This document shows positions 45,687 through 58,804 of a stretch of 64,000 nucleotides of DNA, piece by piece. Positions within the stretch are counted from its first letter, which is position 1. Every line of letters begins with the position of its first letter. Made by a program: the position numbers and the translations under genes. This DNA is from Sanderia malayensis (taxonomy: Eukaryota; Cnidaria; Scyphozoa; Semaeostomeae; Pelagiidae). The notes beneath the pieces are model-generated. The model was not told the origin of the DNA and searched no databases. It saw only the letters and a list, made by a program, of their open reading frames with translations. The DNA lies in contig RQOL01000660.1 in the NCBI GenBank assembly GCA_013076295.1, positions 620,001 through 684,000 of the forward strand, read 5' to 3'.

Positions 45687-48600
45687 ATGGCAGCAAAAGT
45701 AGAAATCGAGCAGCCAGAGCTCCCAAACACGACCATCTTGAAACGAATTGCCTACGACAATCTTATCGTGCAACTCGAGTCGGTAATTATATCTTTGAAA
45801 GTTAATATAGGTACTGTACTGTGTGCCACGCACGCCCCCTCCTTTCCTTACCAATATTTTATTGTTACACTTTTTTGTTCTGAACTCTTTGACGAGTTGA
45901 GTACTGATTCCTTATAAAGCACCCTTTTTTCTAATACGAGTGTGTGTTTTGAAAATTATTGGGCAGTTTTGTCCTCCATCCCCCATAATTGGTATATTAT
46001 ATTGGCCCCATCATAAGTGATGATGGATGGGAAATTATCCTAGTTAATGTAGATTTTATTTTATTTTTATTTTCAGATGCATGGTGCAAAAGACCTTGTC
46101 ATTGATGAAGAGCTTATGAAACCACTTGATAGGATAGCTGGTGTTTCTGTTTTAAAAGTATTCTTGCTTTTGAACTTTTTTCATTTATGAAGTTAAACTG
46201 CAAAACTGAAAAAAAACTGCATGATGTTTTATCAGTTGTATGCATTGATGTTGAAACTTGAATTTGATTCCAGAGACATGGTGTTGAGAAAATTTTCAAA
46301 CTGGATAAGCAGAACATTGAAACAGGTTGCCACAGGTCAGATGCAACACTGCTAAAATTTCTTTTTAAAAACTGTTAATATGGTATTCCGTGTGTCTATT
46401 CTGGATAGAAGAGTGCTCTATGCCATGGGCAGAGTGGAATATACAGAGTTAGACTTCAAAAAAGACACATATCTCTCTTGTGCCTCAAAGTTTCACACAC
46501 TTATGCGATCATCAGAACAGAGACTTGTGTCTTTTTGAAGTCTAACTCTGTATAAAAACTGTTAATATTATTTTTCATAGATTAATGATAACTTTTAATA
46601 GTACATTTAACAATATTATTGGAACTATTAATATTTCATGAGTATTTGCAATTTAGACAAATATTTTTTACCAAAAGAGAATGTTTCATTCACAGGCGAA
46701 TCTATATTACAAGACCATATATTTCAAGAATGAAGATGATTGTAGGTAAGACAAGTTGCTTTCATTTTTAAGAACTACTTAAGGAAAATTGCATGTGCCT
46801 AAGGGACTTTCGGGTGAAAATTCTTCTGCAAATCTATTGCAAAGAAGATGGTATTGATACTGTTAAGTCACTGAAGTGTCATGCATTACGAATAAAGTCC
46901 CAATTTGAAGCATCAATTTTGAGCAGATCAATTTTGTGATATCAGATTAGGGTTGTTGTGTTATCTTGTAGAACATGTCAGAAATGATCAACTAAAGTCT
47001 ATCCATGGGGAATATAAAATATTGCTAACACCAAAAAGGGTAAGTTATTAAATCAGCAACTTAAGTCAATTGTCTCAGGATTATTTTTTTCAATTAATGT
47101 ACTGTATAGGCTCAATTTAACACCCTGGGCACTTTTATAACTTTTTATAAAAGCGCGCAGGGTGTTAAATCGAACTTACCTCTTACTGCCTAAAGGTGCT
47201 TATTTGAGAGGGGCGTTTAGTAGCAAACTTGGATTTTTTGTTGGCACTTATTTGCGAGGGGCAGTTATTTGACCCACTAAATCGAGCATTTACGGTCATT
47301 AAACGAACCAACATGCGCTGTTTGTTGTTTCTATTTATTTATAAATTACGTTAGTTTACGTATTTATGTTTATGTAATGTTAACGTGTCTTAATCTTTGA
47401 GCAGCTGGCTGTATGCGAACTGGTCTTGGAAAGGGAAGGTATCTATGGAGGTCAGTTACAGTATATTTGGTTTTTATTTTAACCATGCATGCAATCTCGT
47501 CATGTTGAAAATCATGTACACGTTTCTTTTATAAGAAACCACTTTATAAGAAACTTACTAGTAGAATTTGCACTAAATTACAATAGATTCCTTTTTTTCT
47601 ATTGTTAAGGAAAACAATAGAAAATTTAAGAAACTTTTACTAGTAGGGCTTGAGCTAGATTTCTTATAAGATAAAAAACGTGTATTGCCATTAACTTTGT
47701 GGTACATGCTATTTTCGATCAGTAGCATTCATTAATTTTTCAAATGGACTATTTTTCTTTTATTTAGTAATATAAACAAGTACTCTATTTTTGTTGATTT
47801 TTATGAAGATGTATCCATTGATGAATTCCCATTGGATTTTATTTCATTGGATGAAGATGTTCTGTCCATGGAAATGCCGCTCTGTTTCAAAGACATATAT
47901 CTGGTATGGCTGTCTCGGAATTTTTATCAAATCATGTACACAAGATTATCTGTGATTTTAGGAATACCAATTGTGATACACTCACTTTTTTATAAGAAAC
48001 CCTTCATAAGAAACCATAGGCCCCTATTTTCAAAACTTTACCTAAGAAACTTTGGTAAAGATTTTGTGTGACTGAAAAAAGTTACGAAACTTTCTATGTT
48101 GATTTAACGAGAAAAATGTTAAAAACAACTTGCGCACTTCATTCCCACAGATTTGTAACAATTCTCAACAATGTTAAGAAACTTGCTGAGAAACTTTTTG
48201 TACCATAATTAGGTACGAAACCCTGAGAAACTAAGAAACCCTGGTACGAAAATTGTGCATAGTTTCTTATAAAGAAATGGGTGTAATCTGTGATTTTAGG
48301 AATACCAACCTTGAACGTCTTTATTAACTTTAAATTATGTCAATGATCGTTTAGCCTCAGTTTTCCGTTGTTCAATGTCTAGAAGAGTTTTCTGTCTTCA
48401 CTGATCTTAAAACGATTTAGGTGCATACTTCTGACTACTCGACTTCTGACAAATCTCGCATGAAAATCTACATTTCCCCCAGCTTATAGTATTTTTATAT
48501 CTACATTATTTTGGATATTATGAGTGATATTTCTCGGCAAAGATAGTTCCCTGACATTGCTAGATTCTAACAGCAATTGTTGAAGTATCTTCTTCTTCTT

Positions 48601-51600
48601 TTAGAATGGCGATCATACTTGGACACCAATAGTTGCAAGAATTATCAACACAATACAATCAACGTATGGATCGATACGAAACTACACGTGCATCGGAAAT
48701 AGCTCAAAGGTCAGTATTGCCTTGAATGTAATCTGGGACGTACACTGCATTTTTCTGTGTGTGATTTTCAATTTACAGCAACCACGGATTGCTGTAGTTA
48801 TCAGCTTGGATGGGTAAACTTGAGCAAGAACCACAATATTTGCGATGTATGTGGGGCTGTGCTTCCCAATCTAATCAAAACATTTCATTTTTATTCCTGC
48901 AGGCTATCTATGATTTGCTTCAAGTATTCACAGAAGACGAGAAAGAATTTGTTCCCGAAGGAGGGCCAGAAATTGCATCGGCAATAATCATTGATAGAGG
49001 TAGGTCACACAGATTTAGTTCTCTGAATTTCGTAATACGGGTTAGTGGTGATGGATGGTATGGGTTGTTGTGATGTTATCGTCCAGCAGTGCTTGAAGGT
49101 GCGACCTAAAACTCTTTTTGCAAATGCATGCAATTAAACTTCGTCATTTCGAGCATCTAAGAGAATTGTTGACGTGGTTTCCTTTTGCCAAGGGAGAGTT
49201 TCCTTTTACTTGAAGTTTGCAATGATCAGGTCCAAATCAAGAGCCATCGTCAAACTCACTACATGTGAAGAATTTGAGTTCAATTGACGTGACATTTAAT
49301 CGATATTTTCACATTTTCATGCATTACCATGTACTCCTCATCATTTATCCTCTTCAACAGATGTCGACTATGTAACACCATTGTTATCTCAACTGTCCTA
49401 TGAAGGTCTTTTGGCCGACGTGTTTGGAATTTCCAGTGGCTAGTATACACTAATTTTTTTCTTCTTTTGTAACTTTGTAACGCACTGTGTGCATATAAAT
49501 GTATTTCTCACAATAATCTCGGTACCCTAAAATGTAAGTAGAGATTTTGTCTGAGAGGCTTGAAGATAAAGATAAAGATTACATTTGGAGAGCTTGCATT
49601 TTTAGTTCAGTTCAATTAGTAGAATTCTACATGCAGATGCGAATAATATAATTATAATAAAGCAATAAATTTCAACGAAGAAGCACAACTAACGCGATAC
49701 ACGTTCAGACGAAACTATTTGTGATGCTCATGGAGTTGGCTTTTATTGTCGTTTCTACTTAAAGTACTTACATATGTAATTTAGTTATCTTTTTAAATCG
49801 TTTGTATCTTATCTTTATTTGTTTTTATTTAGGATTTATTAGTTTTGGACGTGACGTGACAGGTGATGAGAAAACTACCCGTCTTGTTCTGGATTCGAAC
49901 GATAAGGTTCAATTTTGTGTTATTATAATGTTTGTTATTTTCTGATATTTTAAGTGCTACATTATTTTTTATTCTTTATATATAAATTTCTTCGCTGATT
50001 TTAGATCGAAATAGTATTTAAATCTGACTCTAGTTAACGAGTTATAAGTGGGAAGTGTCGATGTTTCGTCATTTTCGCCATTTTTTGTGGTACTTTTAGA
50101 CTGGATCTACTACTATGAATCATAGTTGTGATTGTGCCGTTCATTTTCCGTACTGAAGCAACAAATCCATCAATTTTCTTCATACGATGCACTCGATATT
50201 TGTTTTTTTGACTTTGATGATTAGAAACAGTCGGCGCATTATGATATTGAAATTTGAAAGGCTTGCGATGAGTTTGCAGCTGTGGGAGGAATTACAAATT
50301 CCCATGTAGTGGCTGCACGTTGTGCTCAGTGGAGCGGCGTGGCCGTGCAATGTTAAAACTGTACGGGAACGGGGATGCCAAGAAGAGCATCAAAACATGA
50401 TAAAACTGGGAAAATATGCCATATCGATGTGCTTTGCTAGCCCATGGAAATACACCCGATAAATCAAAATTTGTATGGCTTCACAAAATTCTGCTTTATC
50501 AGGATGATCGCCCTAAAACTGTGAGGAGAAGGAGATGGATAGATTTCATCAATTCGCAAAGACGGAAGAAATTCTATGGACGCCTCATCATGCATGAAAT
50601 AAATCAAACAACAAAGCGCAATAATTTCGGTACAATAACGAAATTCATGTGTAGTAATAAGGAATTGTGTTGCAGATTTTCTACACATGCTGTTCCAAAT
50701 GAAAATCGAATCGTTTCAAGCTTCTTCAAACCCCAAAGGTTTAGACTGACACGGATATGATGGCCTAAATTATTGCGTATATTGAATTTTGATATACACT
50801 TTTGCTTCATCACATGCGCAACAAAAAGATAATGATTCAGATCTAGTCAAATGCCCAGAAAGTTTTCTTTCAAGATTTCTTTTCTTGCTCACATCTCTTT
50901 CATGGCTTTGATTGAAAGAGTTCTCAGCCAAATGGGATCAAATGCATCAGGTTTCTCCTTCTCCTTCATCGGTATCACTATCAACGGTCTGCTTTACTCT
51001 ATGATACGATCAATCCTATCCCCTCGCCATCTTCGCATTCCTCGGCACTGCAATCCCTACTGTCATGAACTACTATCCGACTAAGAATGTTAATTTATGG
51101 AAACTTTCTATTCGATTCTGATCACCAAAATTGCACAAATACCCACGAATACACATAACGATGCGCTTTTGTCACAAAAGCGCAACGCAAACACTATTTA
51201 TTATACTGAATGTAGGCCTACGCCCGCCGCCACTGAGTACAACGAGCAGCCACTACATTGGAATTTACCTACTATGATGTCATAGTAGGTAAATTACGGT
51301 CCTAAAAGTTGACCACGAAAAAGTGGCACGCGTTGCCTCGTATCTCAAAAACTACTTGTCATATCAAAAAAATATAAACGGATTCAGAATCAGCGCATTC
51401 GAATCTATAGTTTTAGCCAATAAAAAAATAAGGTGTAGGGGCACTTTAAGTCAAACTTAAAGCAAGATTAAATCACTTTTATCAGCTAACAAGTTGTATG
51501 CTCCATGCTACTCAAAAACAACTTTGAGCCACCTTGAATTTTCCACAATTTTAATCTGTTCATGTAGACATTGTAGAGATGGAGTTACGTGGAGCGACAT

Positions 51601-54600
51601 TGAGTACGGTCTTACTGATCGTTTCATAATATCTTCATGTTCATTTTCATAGGTTTTTCAAGAGATTCGAGGCTTACATTTTACCAGTGTGTTTCCACTG
51701 CTCAGCAGCAAAGCGAAGGAGCTCCAATTTGGATACGATGTAATTGTCAATTATTCATTTTTATGTAGCATCATGAGTGAATATTTTTTGTTATTTATTT
51801 GTATTTTGCAAGCTTTTTATTTTTTCTTTAGAAACGTAAAGACATGACGAGTGTTAACGAACTAAAAAACTTTGTTTCTCAAGACTTGAAATTGCTCAAG
51901 CAACAACACAAATCTTTGACTATTCGTAAGTTGATTAGTTTTTCATTGGATACCTTTGCATATTCATTTTTAGTCCCATTTGCTATTTAAGAGTAATTAA
52001 TGTTTATAAACTCGGCCTTTTAATTGCAAAAGCCCCCTAAAAACTTGCATTTGCATCCCTGCATATTATACCTATAATGCCATTCATAATAATATCTATA
52101 ATGCCATTTTTCGCATTTTAAATAGATATTGGAGCTTGTGAGTCAGTTTTGAAGAAAAAAACAGAAGAAGAATTTGAAAGATTTCTACAAACCGAACAAA
52201 GTTTGTTTACATAATTGAGTAAAGATTCAAGATTTTGAATCGTTTCTCGAAGAATCATGTTTATTTGGTTTGTTTGGTTATTTACAATTTAGATTTACTC
52301 GATGATACCTGTACAAGAGAAACTGCAGATTTTGTTGAAGAATGCATTAACAAACAGGTCAGTTTACGAATAACTTTTTCATGTTCTGCCTCTATTACGG
52401 TTGCGTTGCACCCAAACTACAGAACCTCTTTTGGTTTGGTCTTGCCAATATTTGAGGCCTTACAATTCTAGAGTGTGGTCTTGGGAGCTTAACAAGTTGG
52501 CAATAATTAACCGCATTACAGACTCAAAGACATTGCATTACCAGGAGCTTTGTCCAGTGCATATTAATCCACTATTCAACTATTCAGATTCGCCTATTTG
52601 TCACTAAAGCCGGGGATGGTCTCAAAGTGATCAGAAGGACCTAATTGGTAGGATTCGACAACCTCTGACCCATATTTAACTCTATTTCAAATTTCAAATT
52701 TTTGAATTTAGACATTCATGGTTGATAAGTAAAGTAAATCAAATTTTGCAGGGAGGCCTGGAACTTTTGAACGAACTATCATAGAGGGCTGACATTTGTT
52801 TCACATTAATCAGTAAGCCCTGACTAGTAGGTTTTGGTTATTTGTGACCCATATTTCACCACCCTTTGTTTTGGTTGTATTTTTTGTTTCACCATGCTGT
52901 ATTATTATTATTAGTATTATAGCTTTTTAAAATTTCTTGATCTGTTCCGATACTTCCATTTAATACTTGAGTACCACTGAGTACCACTATTGAATACCAC
53001 TTTCTCCTTTTTTCATACCTTTTTTTTACCAAGCTTCTAAGCGGCCCAACTCAAACCGGCAGTTCATAAGTGAAAAGTGTGGAACCTAGAATTCTTTTGA
53101 ACCGCGGTAGTGAAGGATATACAAAGCAATATGCGTGGACAGCCATCGAAAGCCATAACACCCAAGTGATACCAGTTAATAAGCACGCTCCCCCTGGCGC
53201 TCTCTAATTAATATATTATAAATCTATAATAAATATAGATTTATAATATATTTATTTATCTATTATAAATCTCTCTGATTAATATATAATAAATCTCTGA
53301 TTATACTTGACAAATCTGATGAATATGTGAACATTTTTTGTTTTCATTGCAGCATTCTTCATTGGATTCTCTACGATTACTCTGTCTAATGTCATTAACT
53401 CGTGCATGTGAGTTTCATTGAAAAATTCAAGTTTCAATCTTTCATCTTCAACGTTTTAGTTTGTTACAGTCAAGTTTACATGGTTCGAGCTCGAATAATT
53501 AGAACTTGGTGTGATCCGAACAAAATTACGTCCTTTCAAGGATCACTAAATAACAAATCCCTATAAATTTCTATGATTCGAGCTTCTGTGATTCTAAATT
53601 TTCCATTCTTCCCCAAGTTGTTCGAATTAGGCATAGTTACACAGTTTTTTCAAACAATTTTCTGTAATAATGCAGATGTAATCACGCTGGATGTTATATC
53701 TAATGTTTGATATTTTCTTTTTTAGCGTTGGACATTAATCGTCTGAAGTCACTGAAGCTACAATACGTACAAGTAAGAGAAAGAGAGAATAGATTTATTT
53801 AATTTTGATATGATTTATTATTGATTATTAATAAATGAACAAGATAAGAGTTATGATGTCTTTATAGTGTAATATTCTTTATGCTGGTGAATTGTTTTGA
53901 TATTTATTAATCGTTTACAACAGAGCTTTGGGTACGACAGATTAATAACATTAAACAATCTAAAGAAATCTGGTCTTCTTGCTGAGAAACCTGAGGTTGG
54001 TATATTAACTTGGGGAATTATTTTAGTAATATTTTGAATCGTTTTATGTAATATAGAGTAGCGTTAATCCTAATGTAGGTAGAGGTGGTTTTGCAAGTTG
54101 ATCACATGCTTGACAATTGTCCGCTGATTTTTTTGCAGAGAAAAGGGTTATTCCAGAAAGCGAGAAAAAAGCTTAACCTGGTATGTGAATCAACAATAAA
54201 TAATAATATAATTAACAATCAGTTGTAATAAACAATAACGACAATGATTTATTATTCACGTAGTTTTTAGTTTTGCTAAATTTTGTTTTCATAAAACGAC
54301 TTCATAAAGCTGTACACGCCACATAATAAATTTCTAAACAAATAGACCCCATAATTCATTTGAGATATTTACTGCAATATAGTTTTATATACTTAGTAAC
54401 TAAGTGATTACGAGCCAATTTAGGGAAGTTCCTTCTTCTTCAGGTGCCAAGAGATTCAAGTCACATAAATTTGAGAAAACCAAACGACATGGCATATATA
54501 TTTGGTGGTGCTTATTCACCTCTCTCAGTTAAACTTGTTGAGCAGGTAACTTATCGTTTGAATCTGCCATTGTTTATCGATCAAGCTGGCAAGCTTTCCA

Positions 54601-56773
54601 TTTGAAAGTGCATACCATATCAATGCAGGATTCCACATTGCGACAAAAGTTTTGGGACACTTTCACATGTTTTCTACGTATCTTCATCCCCTTCCTCCGC
54701 CAATCAATGATGCCTCAAGCAACAGTTATACACAATATCGACGCAATTTCTTCTGCATAAAAGTTTTGATTGGGAGAACAAGATTGCTTTAGAGGGAGTG
54801 TTGAGTTGAATAAAGCCTAGTATAAAGGTTACGGGTTGATTAGATTTTTCGGATTTTTACTAGTGGCCTAAAGTGTCCCCAAAACGTTTGTCCACCATTG
54901 TTGCATGTGGTATATCTTGATGATACCAGCTTCCCCATTCTCTGCTACACTCTTTTTCTGTAACAACACATTTATGAGTAAACCGAAGTTCAATTTGCCA
55001 AAAAATAAGAATAACAAGTTTTGACCATTGCTGAGTCTCAAATGAGATATTGACAACAAATTCTGATGAAATTAACAGATGTATTTGTTCATAAATATCA
55101 GCAGTCGTTGGTCATTAACCGTACTGCTGAAAAATGTCCAACTGCCATGTATTGGTCTTAAACACTATACACTGTTGTTATTTTACTTATCATAGGTGCT
55201 TTTAAAAGGTGCTCAAAGCATAGACGATGTTACAAAGGCGTTGAGTGCTCCTTTATTTTGCATCAGAAAACCTTCTTCAGCAAGAGGTGCTTATTCTATT
55301 TCTCACTTCTTTGACGAATATGTACAGGTTTGAATTTTCATGCTATCAAAGGGAAAAGCACAAGGCTTTGACTGCACTTCACAAAGTAAAATAGAGGACA
55401 AAATTTTTACACGCATACTTTACCCCCTCCCCCCAAAACAATGTTGTCTGTAAAGGCGGTTATTTTCAATATCGCCGAAATTCTTTTGGCCCGGCGATAA
55501 GAAAGGATTGGTGCACAAGACAACATTGTTTGGGAGGAGTGGGGGTCGGATTCTGCTCACAGGGAACAAAGTGTGCAGAAGCACAGCATTATCCAATGAA
55601 ATTTTCAGGTGTCCCAGGGACTTTTGTCCCTTATTTTAGCCACAGATCTTGTTATTAGTGTTATTATAATCAGACGTACATGGGAGAATATTACAAGCAC
55701 GTAGAGAGCGCTGAATTCAGCCAAATAGAAGACCAGCATAATGGATTGGATATATACTTGATATAGTTTGCTCCGTCTATCCCCATAATAATGGCTCTAA
55801 AGCAATCAGTGTACTTGGAACAAGCAGAATGCGGTTTGCTTATCGATCTCTTTTGTCAACCGCGCTCCTTGTGTCCCAAGTGCAATGAAAGGATTGCTAT
55901 AAAGCCCGTATAGTGATAGCCTAGAGGGTGCTCACACAATAGGATGGATATTGTGATTACAATTGGATGTTAGTTGTGATGTTAATTGTGATGTTTACAA
56001 GGTATTATGTTGTATTTTCAGCAACTGGGAGTCATACTCAATCGACGTATTCTGCTCTACGGACTGTGTTAGTTGTTTTTGTTGGTGGTTGCAGTCATTC
56101 GGAAATAACTGCACTTCGATTTCTCGGCATAAAACATGGTGAGTCTACATTCGTTATTCTCTTGCAAACAAGGTAATATAAGCTTTCTTCCACTGTTGCT
56201 AACCTTTCTTGCATTGCATGCAATTTTTTACTGGGGAAGTCTTGTACACACGTGTAAAATTTATGATTTTTATTAGAATATAGCTTAGAAGAATATCGAG
56301 GCTCAAACTCTCTAAAATTTAAGAATAAAGTGAGAATGAACCAGGCTCAAGCGTCATCGGAGATAAGATGTTTTGTTTATATGAGCTCTCTCGCACGCAA
56401 AATAAGGATCAGCTGAATGTTTATGAATATTTTCAAGCGCAAAATCGAACATGTTTATTGAGCCTCTACAAAAAACTGGTATTCTTATAAAAAAGAGTGT
56501 GTTTGTAAATAGACTTTTCCAACTTAATTTCGTTCTATTTTCACACATTGCACGTAAAAATTTGATTGCAATCTTTCCTGGTTTTGCTCTATTTGCAAGG
56601 TCTGGGAAATAAATTTCTTTTTTCCCCGTTTCAAAGGTGTGAAATTCATGCAAGTTCCCTCATGAATCATTTTTTTTCTAGGATATCGATTCTTGATCCT
56701 AACCACCGCCATTGTAACTGGTGTTTCTTTTATCAGCACACTGCTCCCAGCATCCCTTGCTACTAATGAATAG
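45687..56773 (+). CDS. VPS33B: VPS33B, Sec1/Munc18 family
   Basis: SM protein that pairs with VIPAS39/VPS16B to control endosome-lysosome membrane fusion. Complete gene, 23 exons, 597 residues (human 617): 45687-45782, 46077-46157, 46274-46335, 46696-46745, 46972-47039, 47402-47450, 47809-47903, 48605-48709, 48903-48999, 49361-49438, 49833-49906, 51653-51739, 51832-51925, 52126-52200, 52293-52357, 53353-53407, 53726-53772, 53924-53995, 54139-54180, 54444-54545, 55196-55286, 56022-56138, 56682-56773. Diagnostic matches to VPS33B rather than VPS33A: PELPNTTILKRIA, LDRIAGVSVLK, LDEDVLSMEMP, YEGLLADVFG, IGACESVLKKKT, PNDMAYIFGGAYSPLS and VVFVGGCSHSEITALRFLG near the C-terminus. One intron (after 49438) needs a GC donor. 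Ends tail-to-tail with FAM221B-like. Confidence 0.96.
46440..46553. mobile_element. 114-bp palindromic MITE
   Basis: ATACAGAGTTAGACTTCAAA at the left is repeated inverted at the right end, with a few bases of drift inside. It lies in a VPS33B intron. A partly similar core (TTTCATGCTTGCGCACTCATCAGA) is at 60280-60306 in CFAP53. Confidence 0.75.
47527..47690. repeat. Inverted-repeat element, copy 2
   Basis: Reverse-orientation copy of 8090-8255, sharing TTAAGGAAAACAATAGA and TTACTAGTAG blocks. Lies in a VPS33B intron. TTATAAGAAACC-type fragments recur at 47985-48270. Confidence 0.7.
49907..51652. other. Largest VPS33B intron (1.7 kb)
   Basis: Non-coding. The frame at 50416-50760 (+) shows a basic peptide without a recognisable domain. 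A short palindrome, ACCTACTATGATGTCATAGT and its repeat, is at about 51267-51294. No gene seen. Confidence 0.55.
53205..53300. repeat. AT-rich palindrome
   Basis: TATTATAAATCTATAATAAA-type blocks repeated in both orientations, in a VPS33B intron. Confidence 0.7.
55418..55546. mobile_element. MITE with CCCCCAAAACAATGTTGTC ends
   Basis: Inverted termini CCCCCAAAACAATGTTGTCT and ACAACATTGTTTGGGAGGAG. Relative of the element at 12951-13087. Lies in a VPS33B intron. Confidence 0.65.
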
Positions 56774-57130
56774 CAACAAAATCATGTGCTCAGTGTACAT
56801 TATTCACGTGTTCAATTCATAGCTCGAACACGACTAATTTTTCGCCATTCCAAACCATTGTAAATGATCCTTGTATGATTAATTGGAAGAATATTTTTAT
56901 GATTTTATAATATAATCATTTTTATCGAAAAGATTTCTCGTTTCACCGAACTGCAAACTTTCGTCAGTTATTTCACTTGCCATTTGGAATGCCAAGCTGG
57001 CCGAGTTAAATTGAACGCACTTTAACTCAACGATTTTTGTTCACATGACAAGTCCAATCTCTGACATTCATCCAAACAACCATGACTATCTATCTTTTCA
57101 AACGTCACATTTCTTTCATGACAATATTTT
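56774..57130. other. Convergent 3' spacer VPS33B / FAM221B-like
   Basis: 357 bp of AT-rich sequence holding both 3' UTRs. No further feature recognised. Confidence 0.6.
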
Positions 57131-58408
57131 TCATTTACCATTGTTTCCTTGCAATTTTAAAGCCAAATCTGTTGGTCTCTGCCTTGGAATAGCATACGGT
57201 CCGCTGACCAAAGCATTATAGGGGCTATCATCATCCTCGTTTCCAGTCAGGACAATGTTTCTCAACTGAGGCAGTTCATGAAACGGAAGATACTCCTCCC
57301 CATACGACAAATTCTTCATCCTTCTTGACGTCACGTCATCAAAACATGTGTCATGCTCTTCCCAATGTTTATCACAGGCCGCGCAAAGGAAGTTCGAATC
57401 GAACGCGAAACACGAACACGAACGGCATTTTCTTCTCCCATTCGGATCGTGTTCTTCGTGCGTGTGTTTACACCTGCATTTCGCTCTCCACGATCGCACG
57501 TCGAACCCTGGTCTTTTCTGCAGCCACCATTCTCCGATTTCTGCCGGTCTCGAAGGGATAAAAGCGAATTGTTTACACGCGCACAGCTTGCATTTCAATG
57601 CTTGCTTTCTCGTCTCCACGAACGAATCGTGTTCTGCCTGCAAATGCCCGCAAAAACATTTGCTATTAGTGCTGACACGAATGCAGTCGTAGTCATTTCC
57701 CAGACACCTCCAGCCGATGTAAATGCCGCTTTCGATTGCTTGGAATGCTGCCTCTCTTTCAGGATCGAACAGTTTCTTCACTCTACCTGCAAACTGATCT
57801 CTGTGCATTGCTCTTGCAACATCAAGCAATTCAGCTGTTTTTGCTGGTATTATCGGTTTAACAGTGTAGCTACGTTGTGAAACAATGGCTCGATTATTAC
57901 ACGAACCTCTTGGTTTCGATACGGCATTATGACTGCCTGGTTTTTTTGTTTTGGCAGTGATTAATGCCGTATTGTTCAATGCAGAACTTGCTGTGGAATT
58001 TTTTTCCTCGTTTCCATGTCTGCCCACAGCGGGAATCAATTCCTTACCCGTTCCCAAGGAAACACGTGAAGTTCTGCCACCAGCAACCACCACTGGCCTA
58101 AAGTTTGAGTTTGTTGGATCTTGCTTCCGTAATCGTGGACTTATCATTCTTCTTTGTCCTTTTCCTATCTTCAGCTTTACTCCTGGTTGGCCTACTGTTC
58201 TCTTGTTTGCAAATGGCTTCACATTCCTCCCTGGTCCAGTATTCTGTTGTCGATCATGACTTGACCTCGGCTTAGAGCAAATTTTACCATTGATTTCGAG
58301 CTTTTCCAATGCAGAAGTAGTACTACGTGTTTCCCTCGATAACTCGTCATTTTTTCTGTGCCTTTTTGGCTTTTTCATTGCAATACTGGCACTCGTTTTA
58401 GGGTTCAT
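57131..58408 (-). CDS. FAM221B-like cysteine-rich protein
   Basis: Single-exon ORF of 425 residues with an ATG at 58408. The first about 190 residues are basic and low-complexity (many K, R, S, T). From about residue 190 comes the conserved FAM221 domain: ARAMHRDQFAGRVKKLFDPE, ESGIYIGWRC, KCFCGHLQAEHD, IPSRPAEIGEWWLQKR, CRCKHTHEEHDPNGRRKC, FDSNFLCAACDKHWEEHDT. The repeated C-x-C-x2-H and C-x2-C patterns suggest metal binding, though the family has no proven biochemical activity. It matches vertebrate FAM221B better than FAM221A. Lies about 400 bp downstream of CFAP53 on the same strand. The absence of introns among intron-rich neighbours is notable but its frame is intact. Confidence 0.88.
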   Translation of the reverse strand: MNPKTSASIAMKKPKRHRKNDELSRETRSTTSALEKLEINGKICSKPRSSHDRQQNTGPGRNVKPFANKRTVGQPGVKLKIGKGQRRMISPRLRKQDPTNSNFRPVVVAGGRTSRVSLGTGKELIPAVGRHGNEEKNSTASSALNNTALITAKTKKPGSHNAVSKPRGSCNNRAIVSQRSYTVKPIIPAKTAELLDVARAMHRDQFAGRVKKLFDPEREAAFQAIESGIYIGWRCLGNDYDCIRVSTNSKCFCGHLQAEHDSFVETRKQALKCKLCACKQFAFIPSRPAEIGEWWLQKRPGFDVRSWRAKCRCKHTHEEHDPNGRRKCRSCSCFAFDSNFLCAACDKHWEEHDTCFDDVTSRRMKNLSYGEEYLPFHELPQLRNIVLTGNEDDDSPYNALVSGPYAIPRQRPTDLALKLQGNNGK

Positions 58409-58804
58409 TTTAATCTGCCAACTTTATCTGCAATAATTGAGTTGCGCCGCCATATTTGAATTTCAAAGTGGGAGTCATAGTAACCAAAACCATAGTAACA
58501 GTTGAATTTCTTACCTGTTCGTCGCCCCCGCAGAGGCCCTTAAAATTTTCCACGCCGCAAAGCGAACGAAAAGTGTTATTGTTTTCATGATAAAAATATC
58601 ACAACGTCAGTCATTTACATGATTCAAATTATCATCCATAATTAATGAGTATTATCATATAATAAAATAATAAGCAACAAATTCAAGAGTGGTCGAAAAC
58701 TATCATTGACATTATGATATATCAACGTATGTAATGTAAAAAGTTAATGTTGGTATAATATATACATGATTATTGTTTTGAACAGGGCACGCAATTCATA
58801 GTAA
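58409..58804. other. Spacer between CFAP53 stop and FAM221B-like start
   Basis: Holds the presumed FAM221B promoter. Two direct copies of GTTACTATG (minus strand) lie at 58476-58499. A possible GTAAG donor at about 58515 (minus strand) suggests a 5' UTR exon. Confidence 0.4.

Noticed and set aside
57325..58259. Plus-strand ORFs of 78-175 codons opposite FAM221B-like
   Set aside because: Antisense shadows of the real minus-strand gene; no domain.
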